Source: JBBTTE01 sp038064395 (GTDB lineage: Bacteria > Patescibacteriota > Saccharimonadia > Saccharimonadales > UBA4665). From it: 64,000 nt of DNA. The position numbers and the translations under genes are program-made. The first letter of the stretch is position 1, and every line of letters begins with the position of its first letter. The DNA is taken from the NCBI GenBank assembly GCA_038064395.1, contig JBBTTE010000003.1, positions 372,001-436,000 on the forward strand. The letters run 5' to 3'. Under the pieces are notes generated by a model. The model saw only the letters and a program-made list of their open reading frames with translations, did no database searches and had not been told where the DNA came from. Shown piece after piece: positions 58,496-64,000 of the stretch.

Positions 58496-60184
58496 ATGAA
58501 CTTAAGACAGCAGATCATTGCAGACAGAATAGAGGCATTAGCAAAAAAGACTGGGATAACTGATGACGAAGCTTTTACTCGCTATGTTCACTCGTTGGTT
58601 CTAGGCATAAGCACCACATCCTTTAACCCTGATGATGTTGTTGACGGTGGGCAGGATAAACAAATCGATACGGTAGCAATTGATGAAAATGAAGACAGCG
58701 CCGAGGTCTACATCAGTCAAATAACAACAAGCGACTCATTCTCTTCCAATAAGTTGATACAGCTTGCAAATGGTTTAAAGTGGATGTTCGAGGCCGACAG
58801 CAAGGAGTTGTCAAAACTAACAAATCAATTATTACTCGATAAGATCAGGCAATTCCGAGAAATCCGTGTCGATAAAGGACCTTCCAATATGCAAGTTCAC
58901 GTTAGGTTCATTAGTAACGGAGATTCTAAAGACATATCAGATGAATTTAATGATGAACTTCAAAGAATACGTGATCAATACGATAACGATACTTTTGAAG
59001 CATTCTCAATAAAAGCGTTGGGCTGTGATGAGCTTACGGATCTATCAAAAATGTGGGAACGACGATCTAAGAAAGCGGACTCTAATTTAAAGATTAAGTA
59101 TGACAAAAACAACCCTTCGTATATCCGTTATGACTCTAAGGATCTAAAGGGAGTTGTTTGTAGTGTGCCCGCGCTTGAGATTGCAAACCTTGTTAATGGA
59201 AACCCTGATGGATCCATCTTCGACTTAAATATTAGACAGTATTTGGGTTCACGTGGCAAGGTTAACAAGGACATATTAGATACATCAACTAGCGACGAGA
59301 GTTACAAATTCTGGTTTTTAAATAATGGCATAACAATAGTTTGTGACAGTTTTGATGCCGTTCCAGACCACGACAGACCTCAAGTAAAGTTAAAAAATCT
59401 TCAAATTGTCAATGGATGCCAAACTGCAACAAGTATTGCGGCAGCACAGAAATTAAATCTCTTAAAGCGGGACGTATATGTGATCACTCGAATATATGAA
59501 ACAAAAGACCACGAACTTGTGAGCAGGATAGTGCTTACTACAAACAACCAAAACCAGATAACCAGCAGAAATTTGCGAGCCAATGATCCTATACAAATTG
59601 ACATGGAGAAAGCATTTAAGATATTGGGCTACTACTATGAAAGAAAGCCACGGCAATACGAGAATGAAGATATAGATATCAACAAAGTTTTCGATAATGA
59701 ATTTGTAGGTCAGGCATATATGGGTGTTGTCCTTAAGAATCCAGCAGAGGCAAGAGCAAGGCGCTATAGGATATGGGGAGACATGCATAATAAAGTTTTT
59801 TCGGGTAGAGATAAAATTGAACCCTATATATTCTCCACACTTCTGAGCACAAGGATTTCTCAATGGCTACGTAAAAGCGAGCACTATAATGCAAAGAATA
59901 CTACCGAGAGAGTTACTGCAAGACGTGGTTTATTTCATATTGCACGAATTGCCTCGTACCTCATAAGAGGTGAAGATAGCTGGTCTAATTCAACGACTCA
60001 ATTGAAGAAAAAAATTAAGACTCTAGATCACAAACCTGAAGATCTAGAGACAATATTTGAAAAAGCATTTCAAGATCTTTTATCTATTGTGAAGACATCT
60101 GACTATAAAGAGGATCTAGAAAGAGGGTTCAAGGCAGCTGTTCTTGATAAAAGTATTGATAGAAAATTGCACAAAACTCAGTAA
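58496..60184 (+). CDS. AIPR-family (abortive phage infection) protein
   Basis: This 562-aa protein matches AIPR proteins, linked to abortive infection. The core is visible as IFDLNIRQYLGSRGKVN, FWFLNNGITIVCD and NLQIVNGCQTATSI. The N-terminus has a nuclease-like GGQDKQIDTVAIDENEDSAEVYISQ segment, but the Lys expected after the last strand (usually QxK) is not there, so cleavage activity is doubtful. TATTAT ends 6 nt before the ATG. The gene is clearly AT-richer than its surroundings and sits beside the restriction-modification pair, forming a defence island. Confidence 0.85.
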   Translation: MNLRQQIIADRIEALAKKTGITDDEAFTRYVHSLVLGISTTSFNPDDVVDGGQDKQIDTVAIDENEDSAEVYISQITTSDSFSSNKLIQLANGLKWMFEADSKELSKLTNQLLLDKIRQFREIRVDKGPSNMQVHVRFISNGDSKDISDEFNDELQRIRDQYDNDTFEAFSIKALGCDELTDLSKMWERRSKKADSNLKIKYDKNNPSYIRYDSKDLKGVVCSVPALEIANLVNGNPDGSIFDLNIRQYLGSRGKVNKDILDTSTSDESYKFWFLNNGITIVCDSFDAVPDHDRPQVKLKNLQIVNGCQTATSIAAAQKLNLLKRDVYVITRIYETKDHELVSRIVLTTNNQNQITSRNLRANDPIQIDMEKAFKILGYYYERKPRQYENEDIDINKVFDNEFVGQAYMGVVLKNPAEARARRYRIWGDMHNKVFSGRDKIEPYIFSTLLSTRISQWLRKSEHYNAKNTTERVTARRGLFHIARIASYLIRGEDSWSNSTTQLKKKIKTLDHKPEDLETIFEKAFQDLLSIVKTSDYKEDLERGFKAAVLDKSIDRKLHKTQ

Positions 60185-60238
60185 AGAGCTTCGTTTACTC
60201 TAACAATAGACTCGTGGCCTTTGGTAAACTTAAACAAT

Positions 60239-60814
60239 ATGACAGGCAGAACCCACGACCTAGCAGCTATCACCGCGCTCGGCATAGTTGTCCTAGCGCA
60301 ACCACCACGGACTGTAACGCTTGCCACGGCCCTAGTAGTAGTCTTTGCTAACCTAGTCGGTGGCGTAACTCCAGACATCGACCAGCCAACCGCGCCGTTG
60401 TGGCGAAATCTGCCGATAGGCAAGTACTTCGGCAGGATGTTCGGCCTGCTCAATGGCGGTCACAGGTTCTTGACACATTCTATTGTTGGGTTGGTGTTGT
60501 TCGGCTTTGCGGCTCATTGGTTCTTGGTGCTGATTCATCCCATCATGAGTCAAGTAGATATTGATCTGGTGTGGTGGGCCTTCATGATCGGCATGTTCAG
60601 CCACCTCGTGATGGATACTCTGACTAAGGAAGGCGTGCCGTGGCTGTTGCCGTTTCCGTTCAAGTTCGGGTTTCCGCCGCTTAAGAGAATGCGCCTAACT
60701 ACAGGCAAGCTAGGCGAGAAGGCAGTGCTGTTCCCGCTATTAATAGTCTTCAACGCCGCGCTGTACTTCGCCAATTACGATAAGGTTCTAGCGATCCTGC
60801 ACTCAATCGACTAG
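60239..60814 (+). CDS. DUF457-type membrane-bound metal-dependent hydrolase-like protein
   Basis: This 191-aa protein has about four helices and the family motifs GGVTPDIDQ, GGHRFLTHSIVG and FSHLVMDTLTKEGVPWLLPF, whose His and Asp residues are likely metal ligands (YdjM-like). The enzymatic function is unproven in the family. The start at 60239 (MTGRTHDL) is chosen because the GHxxxD-type opening of the family begins there; an in-frame upstream codon adds only five residues. It directly follows the defence island. Confidence 0.85.
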   Translation: MTGRTHDLAAITALGIVVLAQPPRTVTLATALVVVFANLVGGVTPDIDQPTAPLWRNLPIGKYFGRMFGLLNGGHRFLTHSIVGLVLFGFAAHWFLVLIHPIMSQVDIDLVWWAFMIGMFSHLVMDTLTKEGVPWLLPFPFKFGFPPLKRMRLTTGKLGEKAVLFPLLIVFNAALYFANYDKVLAILHSID

Positions 60815-60862
60815 TCACGTCTCACCATTGCTTATCGGGACAAAATATTGTACTGTATACCA

Positions 60863-61336
60863 ATGTCGAGTGGCGCTAAAGAGTTTGAAATAGTTGATGT
60901 CCCAAGCCCTGGGGAAGGGCATATTATTGCCGAAGAAGCTGCCAAGCTAATACTCCAGAGCATACCTGAGATAGCCGAACCAACTAGAGAACAAGTTCTA
61001 GACACTGTGGCCACAGAGATGGATAACGCACATTTTGTCGCGGCTCTTGACGCCGAAGGTGCGGTTGTCGGTACCGGTGGCTTGTATATGAAGGACATAG
61101 ACGGCGCCGACAAGGCATTTATTATCAATATGGCGGTAGCACCCAGCGCACGCCAGCGCGGCTTGGGCAGCAGGCTCATGACTGTCTTGGAGGAAGAAGC
61201 CGCCAGACGAGACGCCACAGAAATTCTAGGCCAACATCACGAAGGCTCACTGATTTTCTATACAGGACTCGGCTATGCGCCTGCAACACGACCCTTTATT
61301 GAAGGTGATGTGCTCGCAAAGTTTATTGAAAAATAA
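60863..61336 (+). CDS. GNAT-family N-acetyltransferase
   Basis: This 157-aa protein has a canonical GNAT core: MAVAPSARQRGLGSRLMTVLEEEA binds acetyl-CoA, and FYTGLGYAPATRPF is the C-terminal motif B region. The substrate is unknown. The start at 60863 (MSSGAKEF) is preferred to an in-frame TTG at 60848, because that codon lies inside the likely promoter. It is a single-gene unit. Confidence 0.88.
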   Translation: MSSGAKEFEIVDVPSPGEGHIIAEEAAKLILQSIPEIAEPTREQVLDTVATEMDNAHFVAALDAEGAVVGTGGLYMKDIDGADKAFIINMAVAPSARQRGLGSRLMTVLEEEAARRDATEILGQHHEGSLIFYTGLGYAPATRPFIEGDVLAKFIEK

Positions 61337-61388
61337 TCAAATTTAAAGCACGGCTTGGCATAACCCGTGATTAGAGTATGAAATATAG

Positions 61389-61417
61389 TTGACTTTTGGC
61401 TGGTTTATTAATAAGAT
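61389..61417 (+). promoter_or_regulatory. Promoter of the gene at 61455
   Basis: TTGACT (61389-61394) and TAAGAT (61412-61417) are 17 nt apart. AAGGAG lies 8 nt before the ATG at 61455, so this gene has a conventional leader of about 30 nt. Confidence 0.6.
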
Positions 61418-61454
61418 TTAAGACCTGATTACTTAATCTATAAGGAGTCGAACT

Positions 61455-62216
61455 ATGAGTATGCAAATGATGATCAACGATGCGTGTGATAGGGCGGCTG
61501 AGGGCCGTGGGTACCCCATTTATGAAGGCCATGACGACTACGACGATCGTCCAGATCCTAGTCCAGCTCCTGAAGTTGTTCAAGTGACACCACTTGTCAT
61601 ACCTGATTGGTTAAAGGCAGGTCTAGGCCAGTATATAGGGCTTGCTAGCGCTGAGTATGGCATAATTGACTCTCGAGATCCGGATGAAGACTTCGGACAC
61701 CTTGCTGCAACAGCACGTGCCGACGAAACAGGTTCCACATTCGAAGTATTCTCCGATGCACTATATCTACCAGAAGAGGCCAAGATAGGTACGGCTGCAT
61801 TGAGGGGCAACGCCTACGTCGTACAGACATCCTTTAGCCTCGGCTTGGGTAGTGGCGATAAGGCGGACGCCAAGCCTAGCCTGACCCTTGACCTACTACA
61901 GTTAGGTGCCGATGGCCGCGATGCTATAGCTCGCGCGGCAGAGGGCAAGAGTGCCGGTGTGCCGCGCCTTGGAGAAGGGGATCTGCTAGATGCCTCTGGA
62001 AATCTGAACAGTCTTGTTAGAGTTAACAGCCGCATCAGGAAGCCCAAGAGTGTACCATCTATTGGCAAAACAGAAGTCGGAGTACGGATGACTGGAGGGG
62101 AATGGCTAGAGCCAAGTAAGGTTGGCAAAGCTGCTGGCGGCCTATTGAAGGCTGTTATGAGTCCCGTCTTGAGCGAAAGCATTACTCGTGTTCGGATCGA
62201 AGCTCCAACCAGTTAG
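61455..62216 (+). CDS. Protein of unknown function
   Basis: I do not recognise this 253-aa soluble protein. The first 40 residues are acidic and Asp/Pro-rich, and the rest is mixed, with LLQLGADGRDAIARAAEGK and a basic GNLNSLVRVNSRIRKPKS stretch. No signal peptide or membrane helix is seen. The ribosome binding site AAGGAG and a promoter lie upstream, and a terminator is found at 62353-62378, so it is a complete transcription unit. It may be distantly related to the protein at 53450. Confidence 0.55.
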   Translation: MSMQMMINDACDRAAEGRGYPIYEGHDDYDDRPDPSPAPEVVQVTPLVIPDWLKAGLGQYIGLASAEYGIIDSRDPDEDFGHLAATARADETGSTFEVFSDALYLPEEAKIGTAALRGNAYVVQTSFSLGLGSGDKADAKPSLTLDLLQLGADGRDAIARAAEGKSAGVPRLGEGDLLDASGNLNSLVRVNSRIRKPKSVPSIGKTEVGVRMTGGEWLEPSKVGKAAGGLLKAVMSPVLSESITRVRIEAPTS

Positions 62217-62274
62217 TTAGTCGCCGGTGCACTATCTTCGAAGCTGTAAGAAATCTCGCAGACAACCTAATATT

Positions 62275-62378
62275 GCAAGCGTAGAGTGATGCACAAGTCA
62301 CTGTGAGGTGATCCAGCATCCAAGCCTGAAATGGTGGAAGATGTGAGCAATCAAGAGCCCCTCAAAAGGCTCTTTTTT
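62275..62378 (+). ncRNA. Candidate structured RNA in the 3' region before a terminator
   Basis: The 170 bases between the gene ending at 62216 and the convergent gene at 62389 hold no ORF worth calling. They contain a TAATAT box (62268-62273), a hairpin AGTGA/TCACT (62285-62302), further short pairings such as CATC with GATG, and a terminator. A transcript of about 100 nt is possible, but the -35 is poor and this may be only a 3' untranslated region. Confidence 0.3.
62353..62378 (+). terminator. Rho-independent terminator
   Basis: AAGAGCC (62353-62359) and GGCTCTT (62368-62374) form a 7-bp stem around CCTCAAAA, and the T run extends to 62378. It closes the transcript of the gene at 61455 or of the candidate RNA at 62275, just before the convergent gene ending at 62389. 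Confidence 0.85.
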
Positions 62379-62388
62379 GCTACCCGGG

Positions 62389-63099
62389 CTACTTCTTCTT
62401 ATGCTTGCGTTCGGCTTTGGCGGCTTTCTTGGCTGCCTTCTTCATGGCCTTCTTGCTGGCTTTGCTCTCGTGCTTCGGGCGGGTTGCTGGCTCGACATGA
62501 TCAGTCTTACGTCTATTCCTAGCTTGGTTGCCCTCAGGCACTACAAGACCTTCGTCTTCTGGTATATCTATAATTTCGGCGAAGCTCAGCACTAAGCTCA
62601 TATCCTTGATCTTGCGTGGTGTCAGACCTCTAGGGTTGTAGAGGTCGTGCTCTTCCTTGGTCTCGCTAGGAACACCTAGCTCTATCAGCAGTGCTTCGGC
62701 CAGGAATAGGAACTTCGGTTCAATGCTTGGGGTTGCCTCACTTGAATCTTCCTCGTGCCGCTTCTTCGTCTTGCCATGCAAGTCTGGATTGGGTATGGCT
62801 AGACCACCTCCTGTCAATACAATGCTGCCCAAGTTAGCCTGCATTATCTGGTCTTTGGCTTCTTCGACTTGATCAACAAGTTCGGTGACGGTTTCACTCC
62901 ACGCATCCTGATCAATATGATCGAGCTTGGCCATCTTGCGCATAGCACGTATGCCATTGCCTTTGCGGGTAAAGCCGCACAGATCTAGACCTTCAATGTG
63001 CTTGAGCGGTCCATCATGCAGCGCAATTAGGCCTCCTTTGCTGAGGGCGCTACTGTACATGACTAGCTCTAGATGATTACCAAGCTCAAATGTGGCCAT
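62389..63099 (-). CDS. Unknown protein with a histone-like Lys/Ala-rich tail
   Basis: I do not recognise this 236-aa protein. Residues 1-190 are mixed and mostly acidic, and the last 30 are strongly basic (SKKAMKKAAKKAAKAERKH), like the tail of histone H1-type or ribosome-associated proteins, so nucleic-acid contact is likely. The start at 63099 is chosen because AGAGGA lies 7 nt upstream behind a TATAAT box; an in-frame extension to 63150 overlaps that promoter. It faces the terminator at 62353. Confidence 0.6.
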   Translation of the reverse strand: MATFELGNHLELVMYSSALSKGGLIALHDGPLKHIEGLDLCGFTRKGNGIRAMRKMAKLDHIDQDAWSETVTELVDQVEEAKDQIMQANLGSIVLTGGGLAIPNPDLHGKTKKRHEEDSSEATPSIEPKFLFLAEALLIELGVPSETKEEHDLYNPRGLTPRKIKDMSLVLSFAEIIDIPEDEGLVVPEGNQARNRRKTDHVEPATRPKHESKASKKAMKKAAKKAAKAERKHKKK

Positions 63100-63202
63100 A
63101 TTAAATCCTCTAACTACATTATAGTCAATATCTAACAGATAAGCAAACACAAACCAAGATTGCTAAAACACAAAAAACATTGCAAAAATTCTTACAACCT
63201 TG

Positions 63203-63586
63203 CTAATTAAAGCATATTAAGGATTCGTGTCTGACGACTAGCAGTCCGAACTCGTCTGTGATCCGTCTCGGTGGAGATGTGGCTTTGGTCTTTTCGTCCT
63301 CGTCCATCAGTTCTTCAGCTTGCTCATAAGTGGTCTTTAGCAGGTCGTCTATATCTGATTCAGACGTAGCGCCAGGGTAGGCATCTAAGCTGTCCTGTGA
63401 AGTCCATCTAACTAGTGGGGTGGATTCGTCAGTATCGGCAACATAGATAACATATGCCGCCATAAGTTCCTTGGTGTCGAATGTCCTGAACTCAACAGGG
63501 TGGAGAACGCTAGGCATGACAAGCGTGCAGGCTTCCATGAATCCTGCATTTGGTGATGTAGTAGTGGTCTCAACAACGGCAGGCAT
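63203..63586 (-). CDS. Protein of unknown function
   Basis: I do not recognise this 127-aa acidic soluble protein. It contains beta-like stretches (AAYVIYVADTDES) and an acidic helix (YEQAEELMDEDEK). TATACT ends 7 nt before the ATG, a leaderless layout. The next gene on the same strand starts 104 nt downstream; the gene at 63619 lies 32 nt upstream. Confidence 0.5.
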   Translation of the reverse strand: MPAVVETTTTSPNAGFMEACTLVMPSVLHPVEFRTFDTKELMAAYVIYVADTDESTPLVRWTSQDSLDAYPGATSESDIDDLLKTTYEQAEELMDEDEKTKATSPPRRITDEFGLLVVRHESLICFN

Positions 63587-63618
63587 TACGCCAAGTATAA
63601 AATATTAATAATTATCTA

Positions 63619-63975
63619 TCAAGGCTTGAGCTGTCGAGCCATGGCCTTAACGGCAAGCACCGGAACATGCAGTTCGTCATCTTGAGGTATTGGCTCTCCT
63701 GAAGGTAACTGCACAGCATCTTCGAACAGCAGGCATACGGCATCCATGCTAAGTAGCTCGGAGGGTTTGCGAAGCTGAGGATGACTGAAGCCTATGAACC
63801 TACCCTCAAACGCCGTCCGAAAGTAGTCTAGAACTTCTACTTCTTCTGTCTGAGGTCTCTTCTCGGCACCTTTGGGTATTGATATGGCACGGTTGGTTAC
63901 CGTGACATAGTCTTGCTTAAGCCAACCTTGCTTCTTGGCAATGATGCCGAAGTTAACTAGTACAATATCAGACAT
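63619..63975 (-). CDS. Protein of unknown function
   Basis: I do not recognise this 118-aa soluble protein. It opens MSDIVLVNFGIIAKKQGW and looks like a mixed alpha/beta domain with no signal peptide. The upstream region is cut by the window edge, so its promoter cannot be judged, and the start is the first ATG of the frame. It may be the upstream partner of the gene at 63203, given the same strand and a 32-nt gap. Confidence 0.5.
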   Translation of the reverse strand: MSDIVLVNFGIIAKKQGWLKQDYVTVTNRAISIPKGAEKRPQTEEVEVLDYFRTAFEGRFIGFSHPQLRKPSELLSMDAVCLLFEDAVQLPSGEPIPQDDELHVPVLAVKAMARQLKP

Positions 63976-64000
63976 CTCAGGCTCTAGAGCAACTCTTGCC

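Noticed and set aside
1..64000. CRISPR array or cas genes
   Set aside because: No regularly spaced repeats were seen, and none of the proteins resembles Cas proteins.
1..64000. Alternative genetic code with UGA read as Gly, as in some other Patescibacteria
   Set aside because: Conserved genes such as metK, typA, cyoB and ahcY read through at full length in the standard code, and UGA is used as a normal stop.

Overview
The window reads as a piece of a small, streamlined bacterial chromosome. Genes are densely packed on both strands, stop/start overlaps of 1-4 nt (ATGA, TAATG, TGATG) are common, and all genes read in the standard code with no internal UGA. Many genes look leaderless, with a TATAAT-like box only 6-10 nt before the start codon. 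Together with a cytochrome bo3 quinol oxidase, a DEVD-type RNA helicase, and several membrane proteins that resemble actinobacterial families, this fits best with an aerobic, probably soil or environmental member of Candidatus Saccharibacteria (TM7, Patescibacteria). That assignment is an inference from gene content and was not tested by phylogeny.

Layout. 0.1-9.4 kb: Mn superoxide dismutase, a two-subunit ATP-citrate lyase, glmM with a GNAT gene, a chorismate-consuming pabA/pabB operon that also carries a possible chorismate-lyase-like protein, and a stand-alone riboflavin kinase. 9.4-15.5 kb: a three-gene flavin electron-transfer operon (FMN-binding RnfG/NqrC-like protein, ApbE, and a fusion of an RnfD/NqrB-like membrane domain to a ferredoxin-NADP reductase module), then a VKOR - adenosine kinase - S-adenosylhomocysteinase operon. 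15.5-19.4 kb: a membrane sensor histidine kinase and a glycosidase-like protein. 19.4-26.7 kb: cyoABCDE, a cupredoxin-like protein, a long-chain polyprenyl diphosphate synthase and GpsA. 26.7-36.8 kb: two PlsC-like acyltransferases (one with a frameshift), a block of small membrane proteins, a K+ channel, an MFS exporter and a lipoprotein serine protease. 36.9-44.8 kb: a receiver-only response regulator, a chorismate mutase behind what looks like a Tyr/Phe attenuator, a DrrAB-like ABC exporter, and a nitroreductase/adenylate-forming enzyme pair. 44.9-56.3 kb: ABC-F, tRNA-Gln, SAM riboswitch-metK, exported proteins, RarA, a DEAD-box helicase, TypA and a rhodanese. 56.4-60.2 kb: an AT-richer defence island (Eco47II-type restriction enzyme, HTH-fused C5 methyltransferase, AIPR protein). 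60.2-64 kb: a DUF457 membrane protein, a GNAT enzyme and unknowns.

How the parts fit. The respiratory genes, the Rnf/Nqr-like module, VKOR and the prenyl synthase all revolve around a membrane quinone pool. metK, ahcY and adenosine kinase form the SAM-SAH-adenosine arm of methyl metabolism. Chorismate is drawn on by pabAB, by the chorismate mutase, and possibly by the lyase-like protein.

Most notable candidates: (1) a promoter, 23-codon aromatic-rich leader ORF, antiterminator and terminator directly in front of the chorismate mutase; (2) a 29-bp palindrome over the promoter of the HTH-fused methyltransferase; (3) the pervasive leaderless-promoter layout; (4) ATP-citrate lyase in a reduced genome; (5) the minimal flavinylated electron-transfer operon.
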